Of a DNA stretch of 64,000 bases, positions 53,892 through 63,004 are shown piece by piece. This DNA comes from UBA6080 sp964607515 (GTDB lineage: Bacteria; Fermentibacterota; Fermentibacteria; Fermentibacterales; JCC-6): assembly GCA_964607515.1 (NCBI GenBank), contig CAZSKU010000001.1, positions 134,214 through 198,213 on the forward strand, read 5' to 3'. Position 1 is the first letter of the stretch; each line of letters begins with the position of its first letter. A program made the position numbers and the translations under genes. The notes under the pieces were generated by a model that searched no databases, had not been told where the DNA came from, and worked only from the letters and a program-made list of their open reading frames with translations.

Positions 53892-53949
53892 ACCCTCGGC
53901 GCAGCTCTTCAGAAGCTCCTCGATGAATCCCCGGCCGTCCAGTTCCCGT

Positions 53950-54585
53950 TCACCCTTCTGGGAGAATACTTCCGGCCGGAAATCTCCGGCGCGGCCTGTA
54001 AACCAGCACCCCTTCCAGACCCTTTGCCGGTGGTTCAGGATCTCCCGCCAACAGGAGTCTCAGGGTCCCCAGAATATACGCCGCAGCGAATCTCCGGGTA
54101 ACTCCGAGAAAATCAGGCAGTTCCCCGGGAGGTCTGAGAACAGCTGCCCCCCCGGGTATGTCCATGTCGGCCAGGGTCAGCCAGCCCCTGAGCCGGAAGA
54201 GGTTTTCCCCGGGGGACTCCACCGCCGCGGTCACTGCACAGCATGCCGCCGCTGCCCGGTCCCTGGTGTCCGGTCCCGGGAACCTCTCAACCAGTATCCG
54301 CGTACCGTCCCGGGTCATGAGTCCCCAGCGGTGACGGGCGCCCGGAGCCTCGGGGGAACCCCAGCAGGGAACCCCGTTTTGGAGCAGCCAGCGTCGAAGC
54401 CAGGTCTCGGAAGCCAGAACGACCCGGCCCTCGGGATCACGGATTTCCCGACGGATTGCCCTGAGTACTCCCGAAGGCAGAGAACCCGCTTCCAGGAAAG
54501 ACCTCCCTCCTCGAAGCCCACCGGAAGATACCCGCGGCCCGGCGGCCGTGCCAGCGGTTGCGCAAAGGAAAGTTGTTGAATACAT
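53950..54585 (-). CDS. Hypothetical protein
   Basis: 211 residues if the ATG at 54585 is right; there is no Shine-Dalgarno there, and an internal start is possible. The sequence has a WLRRWLLQNGVPCWG block, several Cys and a C-terminal R-rich stretch. No family recognised. It precedes and probably is coupled to the diguanylate cyclase, so it may be a signalling partner. The 78 bases between its start and gcvT are AT-rich and probably hold divergent promoters. Confidence 0.5.
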   Translation of the reverse strand: MYSTTFLCATAGTAAGPRVSSGGLRGGRSFLEAGSLPSGVLRAIRREIRDPEGRVVLASETWLRRWLLQNGVPCWGSPEAPGARHRWGLMTRDGTRILVERFPGPDTRDRAAAACCAVTAAVESPGENLFRLRGWLTLADMDIPGGAAVLRPPGELPDFLGVTRRFAAAYILGTLRLLLAGDPEPPAKGLEGVLVYRPRRRFPAGSILPEG

Positions 54586-54663
54586 TTGCGTGTACTTTTT
54601 TCATTTTTTCCCGAAATTCGCCCCGCTCAACAGGACGACATGACGAACGGAAGGGTACGGCCC

Positions 54664-55764
54664 ATGGAGAAGAAAACTCCGCTCTATGAAAAACACAAGG
54701 CCCTGGGCGCCGACATTCAGCCCTTCGCCGGATACCTTATGCCCATCAAATACGATGGAGTCACCAGTGAACACATGGCCGTCAGAAAGGCCGTGGGGGT
54801 CTTCGACCTGAGCCACATGGGGGAATTCCGGGTGACCGGCCCCGGTTCCAGGGAGTTTCTTGACTACCTTCTCACCAACGATGCCGATATCCCCGCCGGA
54901 AAGGCCTACTACACCACGATGTGCTATCCCGACGGCGGAATCGTGGACGATCTGATCGTCTACAGGATCGGCCGGGATGAATACCTCCTGGTGGTGAACG
55001 CCTCGAACATCGAAAAGGACTGGGCCTGGGTGGACAGCCACAAAACCGGATTCGAAGTGAAACTCGCCGATGAAAGTGACGAGACGGCCCTGGTGGCGAT
55101 TCAGGGACCCATGGCCCAGGCGGTAGCGGCGAAACTCACCGATGCGGATCTGGACAAGGTCGGCTATTACGAGCACTTCACAGGAAGCTTCGCCGGGGTT
55201 CCCGCCCTGGTGGCCAGAACCGGCTACACCGGCGAGGACGGCTTCGAGATCTACGTCAAGGCTTCCGCGGCGGAAATCGTATGGGATCGGGTCATGGAAG
55301 CCGGCGGCCGGTTCGGAATAGTGCCCGTGGGTCTCGGCGCCCGGGACACCCTCCGGCTCGAGGTCGGGTATCCCCTCTACGGGAACGATATAGACCACAG
55401 CGTCTCCCCCATCGAGGCGAAACTCGGCTGGGTGGTGAAGCTCAAGACCGACAAGGACTTCGTGGGAAGGGAATTCCTCGAGCGCCAGAGGGACGAGAAG
55501 CCCGCCAGGAACCTGGTGGGGCTCAGCGTGGTGGGCAGGGGCTTTCCCAGGCACGGCGCCCCCCTGTTCCAGGGGGATCGTCAGGTGGGGACCGTCACCA
55601 GCGGAAGCATAGCCCCGGCCCTGAACCAGGGGGTCTGTCTGGGCCTCGTTGAGTACGGGCTTCGAAAGAACGGAACCGAGCTCGAGGCCGAGGTGCGGGG
55701 CAAGAGAATTCCAGTTAAAGTCGTGGGCATTCCTTTCTACAGCAGCGGCAGCCGCAAGAGCTGA
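54664..55764 (+). CDS. gcvT: Glycine cleavage system T-protein (aminomethyltransferase)
   Basis: 366 residues; the ATG has a GGAAGGG site. Motifs: PLYEKHKALGADIQPFAGY, VGVFDLSHMGEFRVTG, GGIVDDLIVYR, ARTGYTGEDGFEIY, GLGARDTLRLEVGYPLYGNDI and GTVTSGSIAPALNQGVCLGLV. Releases ammonia and transfers the methylene to THF. First gene of the gcv operon. No glycine riboswitch fits in the short leader. Confidence 0.96.
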   Translation: MEKKTPLYEKHKALGADIQPFAGYLMPIKYDGVTSEHMAVRKAVGVFDLSHMGEFRVTGPGSREFLDYLLTNDADIPAGKAYYTTMCYPDGGIVDDLIVYRIGRDEYLLVVNASNIEKDWAWVDSHKTGFEVKLADESDETALVAIQGPMAQAVAAKLTDADLDKVGYYEHFTGSFAGVPALVARTGYTGEDGFEIYVKASAAEIVWDRVMEAGGRFGIVPVGLGARDTLRLEVGYPLYGNDIDHSVSPIEAKLGWVVKLKTDKDFVGREFLERQRDEKPARNLVGLSVVGRGFPRHGAPLFQGDRQVGTVTSGSIAPALNQGVCLGLVEYGLRKNGTELEAEVRGKRIPVKVVGIPFYSSGSRKS

Positions 55765-55791
55765 CGACAAGCCGAACCGGGAGATGAAGAC

Positions 55792-56175
55792 ATGAGCAGA
55801 ATAGTAGAGGGCCTCAGGTACACCGAGAGCCACGAGTGGGTGAAGAAGGACGGCGACAGGTTCGTCATGGGTATCACCGACCACGCTCAGCACGAAATGG
55901 GCGAGATCGTCATGGTGGAGCTTCCCGGGGTGGGCGGCAAGGCTTCCCGGGGTCAGGCCCTCGGGGCGCTGGAGGCGGTTAAGACCGCGGAAGACTTCTA
56001 CTCTCCGATGGACGGTGAAGTGGTGGAGGTCAACACGGAACTCGACGGCAATCCCGCCCTGGTGAACGAAGACCCCTACGGAGCCGGCTGGCTGGTGGCC
56101 ATCAGGGCCGACAACCCCTCGCAGTTCGAGGATCTTCTCACTCCGGACCAGTACCGCGGCATCGCCGGCGAGTAG
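55792..56175 (+). CDS. gcvH: Glycine cleavage system H-protein
   Basis: 127 residues. Lipoyl attachment Lys64 in EAVKTAED. Standard length; GITDHAQHEMGEIVMVELP and GWLVAIR are family hallmarks. Carries the aminomethyl group between P, T and L proteins. Confidence 0.96.
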   Translation: MSRIVEGLRYTESHEWVKKDGDRFVMGITDHAQHEMGEIVMVELPGVGGKASRGQALGALEAVKTAEDFYSPMDGEVVEVNTELDGNPALVNEDPYGAGWLVAIRADNPSQFEDLLTPDQYRGIAGE

Positions 56176-56184
56176 AAAACCCAG

Positions 56185-57528
56185 ATGAACAGGTTCGTCC
56201 CCAACTGCAGAATCACCAGGAAGCGGATGCTGGCGGAGATCGGCGCCGGCGGGGTGGAAGATCTGTTCGCCCCAATCCCCGACCGGGTGAAGGTTAGGAA
56301 GCTTCTCGACCTTCCTCCCGCCATGTCCGAGATGGAACTGGTCCGGGAGTACCAGCGTCTCGCCGGGGCTAACACTTCCGGCGGGCTTGTCTGCTTCCGC
56401 GGGGCAGGCTCCTACGACCACTTCATACCCGCGGCGGTGGACAGCATTCTGACCCGGAGCGAGTTCTTCACCGCCTACACCCCCTACCAGGCGGAGGTCA
56501 GCCAGGGCACCCTGCAGGCCATCTTCGAGTATCAGACCATGATGGCCAGGCTCTGCGGAACCGAGGCCGCCAACGCGGGCATGTACGACGGCGCCAGCGC
56601 CACCGCGGAGGCGGCCCTGATGGCCATGCGGGTGACCGGCATGGACAGGGTGCTTGTGGCCGGAAGCCTGAACCCCTCCTACAGGGCGGTTCTCGACACC
56701 TACCTGGGCCCCGGGGGGTTCCAGGTGAACGAGGTTCCCTTCGGCCCCGACGGACGCGTTGACCTTCAGGCCGCCGGAGCCCTCTTTCAGGGCGGAGCCG
56801 CCGCCCTCATACTGCAGACCCCGAACTATTTCGGGGTTGTCGAGCAGCTTTCCGGGGCCGTGGAAACCTCCCGTGCCAACGGGGCTCTGACGGTCGCCGT
56901 GGTGGACCCGGTGAGCCTGGGAATCCTGAAGGCCCCCGGTTCCCTCGGAGCGGACATAGTGGTGGGAGACGGCCAGCCCCTTGGAATCCCCATGAGCTTC
57001 GGGGGGCCCTACGCCGGGTTCCTGGGCACCTCCGCGGATCACCTGCGGAAGATGCCCGGACGGATCATCGGCCGCACCGAGGACCGGGCCGGCAACACCG
57101 GCTACGTGATGACTCTTCAGACCCGGGAGCAGCATATACGACGGGAAAAGGCCACCAGCAACATCTGCACCAACCAGGCGCTGATGGCCCTGGCGAACGC
57201 CGTGTACCTGTCCCTGACCGGGGAGGAGGGATTCCGGGAGATAGCCTCACAGTGCTGGCACAAAGCGCACTACCTGGAGACGGCTCTGGTTGCCGCAGGG
57301 GCGGAGAGGGTCTTCGACGCCCCCTTCTTCCGGGAGTTCGTCCTGAGGCTGCCCGCCGATGCGGATGCTTTGGAGGAGAGGCTTCTGGCCAGGGGGTTCC
57401 TGCCGGGTCTTCCGGTTCCCGGGCTTGGCCGGGGCGCCATGCTCTTCGCGGTGACGGAGAAACGCACCAGGGAAGAGATGGACGGTTTCGTCCGGGCGGT
57501 CAGGGAAGCCTTCGGGGAGGTGAAGTGA
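56185..57528 (+). CDS. gcvPA: Glycine dehydrogenase (decarboxylating) subunit 1
   Basis: 447 residues. N-terminal half of P-protein as in split bacterial enzymes: TPYQAEVSQGTLQAIFEYQTM-type region, GMYDGASATAEAALMA, GDGQPLGIPMSFGGPY and TREQHIRREKATSNICTNQAL. Ends on the TGATG of gcvPB. Confidence 0.96.
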   Translation: MNRFVPNCRITRKRMLAEIGAGGVEDLFAPIPDRVKVRKLLDLPPAMSEMELVREYQRLAGANTSGGLVCFRGAGSYDHFIPAAVDSILTRSEFFTAYTPYQAEVSQGTLQAIFEYQTMMARLCGTEAANAGMYDGASATAEAALMAMRVTGMDRVLVAGSLNPSYRAVLDTYLGPGGFQVNEVPFGPDGRVDLQAAGALFQGGAAALILQTPNYFGVVEQLSGAVETSRANGALTVAVVDPVSLGILKAPGSLGADIVVGDGQPLGIPMSFGGPYAGFLGTSADHLRKMPGRIIGRTEDRAGNTGYVMTLQTREQHIRREKATSNICTNQALMALANAVYLSLTGEEGFREIASQCWHKAHYLETALVAAGAERVFDAPFFREFVLRLPADADALEERLLARGFLPGLPVPGLGRGAMLFAVTEKRTREEMDGFVRAVREAFGEVK

Positions 57529-58973
57529 TGGAAAAGACCATCTTCGGAATCAGCTGCCCCGGAAGGATAGGGGTTTCGCTGCCCGACTGCGACGTCCCCG
57601 AAACGGGGATTCCCGAAGAACTGGCCAGGGAAGGGGACATCGGCCTTCCACAGGTGTCCGAGGGCCAGGCGGTCAGACACTTCGTCCGGCTCTCCACAAT
57701 GAACTACAACATCGAGAAGGGCATCTACCCCCTGGGATCCTGCACCATGAAGTACAACCCCAGGCTGCACGAAGCCCTGGCCCGGGTTCCCGGGCTCTCT
57801 TCGGTCCACCCCCTGTCCCCCGACTCGACGGTCCAGGGCACCCTTGAGCTGATGCACAGCCTGGGCGCCTGCCTGTGCGAGATAACGGGTTTTCACGGCG
57901 TGACCCTTCAACCCGCCGCGGGGGCTCAGGGGGAGTTCACCGGCCTGATGCTCATCCGAAGCGCCCTTCGGGCCTCCGGGCAGAACGACAGGGACAAGGT
58001 GCTCATGCCGGACAGCGCCCATGGAACGAACCCCGCCACGAGCACCATGGCCGGCATGAAGGTGGTGCCGGTGAAGTCCAATTCCCGGGGAACCGTGGAC
58101 GTGGAGGACGTCAAGGCCAAGGTGGGCCCCGACACCGCGGCTCTGATGCTCACCAACCCGAACACACTGGGCCTTTTCGAGACAGACATACTGGAACTCA
58201 CCGAGGCGGTGCACCGGGCCGGGGGATTGAACTACATGGACGGGGCCAACATGAACGCCCTGCTGGGGGTGGCCAGGCCGGGTGACATGGGATTCGACGT
58301 CTGCCATCTGAATCTGCACAAGACCTTCAGCACCCCCCACGGCGGTGGAGGCCCCGGGTCCGGCCCGGTGTGCTGCACCAGGGAGCTGGCGCCATTCCTT
58401 CCCACCCCGGTGGTGGCAAGAAACGGCGAAGGCTACTCCCTCTCCTGCCCCGGCAACTCCTCCTTCGGCAAGCTGATGGCTTTCCACGGCAACGTCGGCG
58501 TCATGTACAGGGCCTACGCCTACATCAGAACCCTGGGCGCCGCCGGCCTCCGGGAGGTCACCGAGGGCGCCGTGGTGAACGCCAACTACCTTAAGGCCAG
58601 GCTTTCCGGGCATTATCCCATTCCCTTCGACAACGGACCCTGCATGCACGAATTCGTGGCCGGGGGCCCCGAGATGGCGGGGATGGGCCTGAAGACCCTG
58701 GACATCGCCAAGAGGCTTCTGGACTACGGTTTCCACGCGCCCACGGTCTACTTCCCCCTGATCGTGAAGGAAGCCCTGATGATGGAGCCCACCGAGACCG
58801 AGAGCATGGAGATTCTGGACGAGTTCGCCGACGCCCTGCTGGCCATCGCCAGGGAGGCCCGCGAGAAGCCACACCTTCTCACCGACGCCCCGGTGAACAC
58901 GCCGGTTCTCAGGCTGGACGAGGTCAAGGCCGCCAAGGAGCTGGTGGTGGTGGAGCCCTGGGAGGAAACCTGA
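57528..58973 (+). CDS. gcvPB: Glycine dehydrogenase (decarboxylating) subunit 2
   Basis: 481 residues. PLP Lys265 in LNLHKTFSTPHGGGGPG. Other motifs: YPLGSCTMKYNP, LQPAAGAQGEFTG, DSAHGTNPA and MDGANMNALLG. Together with GcvPA forms the PLP enzyme of glycine cleavage. No gcvL in the operon; the disulfide reductase at 42.8 kb could serve. Confidence 0.97.
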   Translation: MEKTIFGISCPGRIGVSLPDCDVPETGIPEELAREGDIGLPQVSEGQAVRHFVRLSTMNYNIEKGIYPLGSCTMKYNPRLHEALARVPGLSSVHPLSPDSTVQGTLELMHSLGACLCEITGFHGVTLQPAAGAQGEFTGLMLIRSALRASGQNDRDKVLMPDSAHGTNPATSTMAGMKVVPVKSNSRGTVDVEDVKAKVGPDTAALMLTNPNTLGLFETDILELTEAVHRAGGLNYMDGANMNALLGVARPGDMGFDVCHLNLHKTFSTPHGGGGPGSGPVCCTRELAPFLPTPVVARNGEGYSLSCPGNSSFGKLMAFHGNVGVMYRAYAYIRTLGAAGLREVTEGAVVNANYLKARLSGHYPIPFDNGPCMHEFVAGGPEMAGMGLKTLDIAKRLLDYGFHAPTVYFPLIVKEALMMEPTETESMEILDEFADALLAIAREAREKPHLLTDAPVNTPVLRLDEVKAAKELVVVEPWEET

Positions 58974-58990
58974 CCGTCGGCGGGGAGACG

Positions 58991-59410
58991 ATGAACGGAG
59001 GGGAGGTCCTGGGGTGGACCTCCCATCCCGCCAGGGAGAAACCCTGGGCCACCGTGGCACTGGTTCTGATCATCCTGGCGTGTTCCCTCTCGGCGGCCAT
59101 GTTCATGGAGAACGTCTGGTGGGGAATTCTGGGGTGCGGCCTGCTGTTTCTCGCAATGTGGAGCTGGTTTCTGCCGGCCAGGTACAGACTCGACGAAAAG
59201 GGCGCCGAGAAAAAAACCGTCTTCGGTGAGGAAACCAGGCCCTGGAACCAGGTAAAGAGCGTCGTTGCTGACCGTAACGGGGTTCTGTTGAGCCCTTTCC
59301 CGACCCCCACAAGGCTGGCTAAATTCAGGGGTCTCTCCCTGCAGTTCGCCGGCAACCGGAAGGAAGTCCTTGAATTTATTCGGTCCAGGACTGAACCCCG
59401 ACGATTATAA
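58991..59410 (+). CDS. Two-TM membrane protein with PH-like cytoplasmic domain
   Basis: 139 residues. TM helices at about 20-40 and 45-65, then YRLDEKGAEKKTVFGEETRPWNQVKSVVADRNGVLLSPF: the pattern of bacterial PH/YdbS-like domains. Role unknown. It overlaps the next gene by 41 bases. Confidence 0.6.
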   Translation: MNGGEVLGWTSHPAREKPWATVALVLIILACSLSAAMFMENVWWGILGCGLLFLAMWSWFLPARYRLDEKGAEKKTVFGEETRPWNQVKSVVADRNGVLLSPFPTPTRLAKFRGLSLQFAGNRKEVLEFIRSRTEPRRL

Positions 59411-59813
59411 GGCCGACACTCCCGAGGCTGTGGCCGACCTGTTGGGCAGGATCGCCAGGAAAGTAGTGGAGAGGGAGATGACCGTGCCGGCGATAATGCT
59501 TCTGGAGACGGTCAAGCCCCTTTCCTTCCTGGGCAGCCAGGCTCTGGTTTTCCTGAACCCGATAGTCTCCCTGATCGTCTCCTCCGAGGACTATTACCGG
59601 TTCGTGCGGCTGCTGGACGACAGGGAGAACATCGAAAAACTGGAGATTGCGATAGAGGAGGAGAACGCCCGGGAAACCGACCGGAGACGGGAGGCCAGGG
59701 CCCGGCGGCCGGGCCGACGCCGGTTCTTCCGGTTCGGGAAATCCCGGAAGGTCAATGAAATGAAGGGAGACGGCAGTGGCCGCGAGGGAGATCAAGAGCA
59801 TCCTGGCGACTGA
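59370..59813 (+). CDS. Conserved small protein next to the GlmL-like gene
   Basis: 147 residues, TTG start with GGAAGGAAG just upstream. Core VPAIMLLETVKPLSFLGSQALVFLNPIV (possible amphipathic or membrane hairpin, about 38-66), then EDYYRFVRLLDDRENIEKLEIAIEEE, followed by a strongly basic R-rich tail. I associate similar proteins with B12-mutase gene neighbourhoods, but unverified. Overlaps the GlmL-like gene by 38 bases. Confidence 0.6.
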   Translation: MNLFGPGLNPDDYKADTPEAVADLLGRIARKVVEREMTVPAIMLLETVKPLSFLGSQALVFLNPIVSLIVSSEDYYRFVRLLDDRENIEKLEIAIEEENARETDRRREARARRPGRRRFFRFGKSRKVNEMKGDGSGREGDQEHPGD

Positions 59814-61644
59814 CTGCGGCAGCACCACCACCAAGTCGATCCTCATCGAATGGCGGGACGGCCGTTACAGGCTGATCCGCCGGGGCGAGGCTCCGACCAC
59901 CGTGGAGGCGCCTGCGGAGGACGTTACCAAGGGCGTTCTCAACGCGGTCGGCGAAATCGAGGACCTTGAGGGCAGGCAGTTCCTGAACGACGACAAGGAC
60001 GGCGTCCTGGTGACCGAAGACGGCCGGGGCGTGGACATGTACTGCTCCACATCCTCTGCGGGCGGAGGTCTTCAGATGACCGTGGCCGGCGTGGTGAAAT
60101 CCATGACCGGTGAAAGCGCCCAGAGGGCCGCCCTGGGGGCGGGGGCCATAGTGATGGACGTGGTGGCCTCCAACGACGGCAGGCTCTCCCACGAAAAGGT
60201 CGCCGACATCCGCAGGCTCAGGCCGGACATGATCCTCCTCTCCGGAGGCATAGACGGCGGCACCATGGACCACGTGGTGGAGCTGGCGGAGATCATCAGG
60301 GCGGCGGACCCCAAGCCCAGGTTCGGGGTGGGATACAAGCTCCCGGTGATCTACGCCGGCAACGTGAACGCCAGGACCGCCGTGGCGGAGGAGCTGGGAG
60401 GCACCGCGGAACTGAAGATAGTGGACAACCTCAGGCCGGTGCTGGAGAAGGAGAACCTGGGCCCCGCCCGGGACACCATTCACGAGCTTTTCATGGAGCA
60501 CGTGATGGCCCAGGCCCCGGGCTACGCCAAGCTCATGGAGTGGACCGGCCTCTACGAGGACGGAGCCTGGCGGAACGTGCCCATAATGCCTACCCCCGGG
60601 GCGGTGGGCAAGCTCATCGAGACCGTGGCAAAACAGCTCAGCATCCATGTGATGGGGGTGGACATCGGCGGAGCCACCACCGACGTGTTCAGCGTGTTCG
60701 ACAGCGAGGGACAGCCCGTGTTCAACCGCACGGTGAGCGCCAACCTGGGGATGAGCTACTCCGTCAGCAACGTTCTGGCAAGCGCCGGTATGGACAACGT
60801 GATGCGCTGGGTGCCCTTCCACATGGACGAGGCCGACCTCCGCAACCGTATCCGCAACAAGATGATCAGGCCCACAACCATCCCCCAGGAGCTGGAGGAG
60901 CTTATCATCGAGCAGGCCATCGCCCGGGAAGCCCTCCGGCTGGCCCTGGTTCAGCACAGGGAACTGGCGGTGGGGCTCAAGGGCGTCGCCCAGGAGCGCA
61001 CCATCGGGGACGCCTTCGATCAGAGCGCTTCGGGAGCCACCCTGGTGGACATGATGGCCCTGGACCTGCTCATCGGGTCGGGAGGAGTCCTCAGCCACGC
61101 CCCCCGCAGGAGCCAGACCGCCCACATGCTCATAGACAGCTTCCTTCCGGAAGGCGTAACCATGCTGGCGGTGGACTCCATCTTCATGATGCCCCACCTG
61201 GGCGTTCTCAGCGAGGTGCACCCCCGGGCGGCCACCGAGGTCTTCGACAACGACTGTCTCATAAAGCTGGGCCACTGCGTGGCTCCCTCGGGGCTCATGA
61301 AGAAGGGCGGCGTTCTGGCCTCGGTGAAACTCACCATGCCCGACGGGTCCGTCCGCACCGAGAACATCGACAGCGACCAGATGAAGCTGGTTCCTCTGGG
61401 ACCCGGCGAGAAGGCCGCCGCTGAGATAACCCCCGCCAAGGGGCTCGACGTGGGAGAGGGCCCTGGAAAAGTATGGACCGGCGCCCTGGAAGGCGGGGTG
61501 GTGGGCCTGATACTGGACGGCAGGGGCCGCAAGCCCTTCAACCTTCCGGAGGACGACGTGAAGAGGGTGGAAATGCTCCAGAAATGGTCCAGCGCCCTGG
61601 ATACCTATCCCGAGCGCTTCCTCAGCCTGGGAGGGGGAAGGTAA
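59776..61644 (+). CDS. GlmL/MutL-family reactivase-like ATPase
   Basis: 622 residues, GTG start. ASKHA-type ATPase: phosphate 1 TDCGSTTTKSIL (about 12-23), SSAGGGLQMTVAGVV, phosphate 2 VDIGGATTDVFSVF, LSGGIDGGTMDH. It is in the glutamate-mutase-L (GlmL/MutL) family, which reactivates B12-dependent carbon-skeleton mutases. No glmS/glmE or other mutase gene is in the window. The stop overlaps the following gene's ATG (TAATG). Confidence 0.85.
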   Translation: MAAREIKSILATDCGSTTTKSILIEWRDGRYRLIRRGEAPTTVEAPAEDVTKGVLNAVGEIEDLEGRQFLNDDKDGVLVTEDGRGVDMYCSTSSAGGGLQMTVAGVVKSMTGESAQRAALGAGAIVMDVVASNDGRLSHEKVADIRRLRPDMILLSGGIDGGTMDHVVELAEIIRAADPKPRFGVGYKLPVIYAGNVNARTAVAEELGGTAELKIVDNLRPVLEKENLGPARDTIHELFMEHVMAQAPGYAKLMEWTGLYEDGAWRNVPIMPTPGAVGKLIETVAKQLSIHVMGVDIGGATTDVFSVFDSEGQPVFNRTVSANLGMSYSVSNVLASAGMDNVMRWVPFHMDEADLRNRIRNKMIRPTTIPQELEELIIEQAIAREALRLALVQHRELAVGLKGVAQERTIGDAFDQSASGATLVDMMALDLLIGSGGVLSHAPRRSQTAHMLIDSFLPEGVTMLAVDSIFMMPHLGVLSEVHPRAATEVFDNDCLIKLGHCVAPSGLMKKGGVLASVKLTMPDGSVRTENIDSDQMKLVPLGPGEKAAAEITPAKGLDVGEGPGKVWTGALEGGVVGLILDGRGRKPFNLPEDDVKRVEMLQKWSSALDTYPERFLSLGGGR

Positions 61645-62771
61645 TGGCCTTCGCATACACGCCGGGCCTCAGGGTGGCGGCGGTGGCGGACATCGTCAAG
61701 ACCCGCAGGCTTCCCCTGAAGGGGCAGGTTCTGGTAAATCCCGGCGACCGGGTGCTGGCCGACACCATCGTGGCCAGAACCGAACTCCCCGGCAACGTCA
61801 GGATGCTCAACATAGCCAACATCCTCGGGGTGCCCGCCCAGGACATCCACGAGCTGCTCATGGTGAAGGAGGGCGACCCCATCGAGGAGAAGGGGGTTCT
61901 CGCCCAGTCCCGCGGGCTGTTCGGAAAGTTCTTCAGGAACACCGTCCGCTCGCCCATCACGGGGGTCTTCGAGAGCTTCAACGAGATCACCGGCCAGGCG
62001 GTTCTCAGGGAGCCTCCCATACCGGTGCAGATAGACGCCTACGTCAACGGAACGGTGGACGAGGTTCTGCCGGAGGAGGGCGTGCTGATCAGGACCCACT
62101 GCACCTTCGTCCAGGGCATCTTCGGCATAGGAGGGGAAGTGCGCGGGGAACTGAAACCGGTCGTTGACTCCCCGGACCAGGAAGTTTCCCCGGACAGGAT
62201 CACCCCGGACTGCGCCGGCAAGGTTCTGGTGGGCGGCAGCTACATCAGCAACGCCACCCTGAGGAAGGCCATAGCCGTCGGAGTGAAGGCCGTGGTGGTG
62301 GGCGGTTTCGACGACAAGGACCTGAAGGACCTGCTGGGCTACGACCTGGGGGTCGCCATCACCGGCCACGAGAAGAAGGGCGTCACCCTGATCCTCACAG
62401 AGGGGTTCGGAAGAATGACCATGGCCCACGGGACCTTCGATCTGCTCAGGTCCCGGCAGGGCATGAAGGCCAGCGTCAACGGCGCGACCCAGATCCGGGC
62501 CGGCGTCATGCGCCCCGAGGTGGTCATCCCCCTCTCCGACGAAGAGTCAGCCCTGAAGGACGGGAGCCACCAGGCGGGCGCCATGGACATCGGCAGCCCG
62601 GTCAGGTGCATCCGTGCTCCCCACTTCGGCAGACTGGGCAGAGTCGTCTCCCTGCCTCCGGAACTGAAGGTGGTGGACTCCGAGGCCAAGGTCAGGGTGC
62701 TGGAGGTGGAGTTCGAGGACGGCGCCAGGGCCGTGGTGCCCAGGGCCAACGTGGAACTGATAGAGAAGTAG
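61644..62771 (+). CDS. Conserved partner of GlmL-like protein, lipoyl/KOW-like domains
   Basis: 375 residues. N-terminal half has barrel-sandwich (biotinyl/lipoyl-like) features: LPLKGQVLVNPGDRVLADTIVA, SPITGVFESFN and PIPVQIDAYVNGTV. The middle has GGSYISNATLRKAIAVGVKAVVVGGFDDKDL. The C terminus is a KOW/SH3-like barrel HFGRLGRVVSLPPEL...EFEDGARAVVPRANVELIE. No enzyme motif. Last gene of the operon. Confidence 0.65.
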   Translation: MAFAYTPGLRVAAVADIVKTRRLPLKGQVLVNPGDRVLADTIVARTELPGNVRMLNIANILGVPAQDIHELLMVKEGDPIEEKGVLAQSRGLFGKFFRNTVRSPITGVFESFNEITGQAVLREPPIPVQIDAYVNGTVDEVLPEEGVLIRTHCTFVQGIFGIGGEVRGELKPVVDSPDQEVSPDRITPDCAGKVLVGGSYISNATLRKAIAVGVKAVVVGGFDDKDLKDLLGYDLGVAITGHEKKGVTLILTEGFGRMTMAHGTFDLLRSRQGMKASVNGATQIRAGVMRPEVVIPLSDEESALKDGSHQAGAMDIGSPVRCIRAPHFGRLGRVVSLPPELKVVDSEAKVRVLEVEFEDGARAVVPRANVELIEK

Positions 62772-62786
62772 GACGGCCGAACAGAG

Positions 62787-62820
62787 AAAAGGGGCGCCCT
62801 CCGGGGCGCTCCTTTTGTTT
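62787..62820 (+). terminator. Intrinsic terminator of the gcv/GlmL run
   Basis: 13-bp stem AAAAGGGGCGCCC / GGGCGCTCCTTTT (one G-U pair) with a TCCG loop (62787-62816), followed by GTTT. Confidence 0.82.
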
Positions 62821-62860
62821 CCGGTTCTCCAACCATCACCATTCGAACCCGAAACAGAGA

Positions 62861-63004
62861 ATGAGAATCCTGTGGCTTTTCCCTTTACTTGCTGTGGTCA
62901 TCGCAGCACATCTATCTGACTATCAACAGTTTAACAGTTGCGAGGTCTCCGCCCGATCGAAGCCGACAGAAATAGACGCCACTCGGCAGACTCACCTGCG
63001 ATGA
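62861..63004 (+). pseudogene. Possible truncated secreted-protein start
   Basis: 47-codon frame opening with a good signal peptide (MRILWLFPLLAVVIAAHLS) just after the terminator. Only about 17 codons are unopposed; the rest lies antisense to the conserved tail of the next gene. Consistent with a gene broken by a rearrangement near 62910, or with chance. Confidence 0.3.

Noticed and set aside
53892..53952. Frameshift joining the hypothetical protein to the diguanylate cyclase
   Set aside because: The two have separate, sensible ends and the downstream frame has a plausible CTG start after the upstream stop; no homology crosses the junction.
54586..54663. Glycine riboswitch ahead of gcvT
   Set aside because: The leader is only 78 bases including the likely promoter, with no paired glycine aptamer pattern.
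54601..57135. A very long open frame on the minus strand across gcvT-gcvH-gcvPA
   Set aside because: It is antisense to three well-conserved genes. High GC at third codon positions suppresses stops on the opposite strand. Similar shadows occur opposite gdhA, the ABC transporter genes and the GlmL-like gene.
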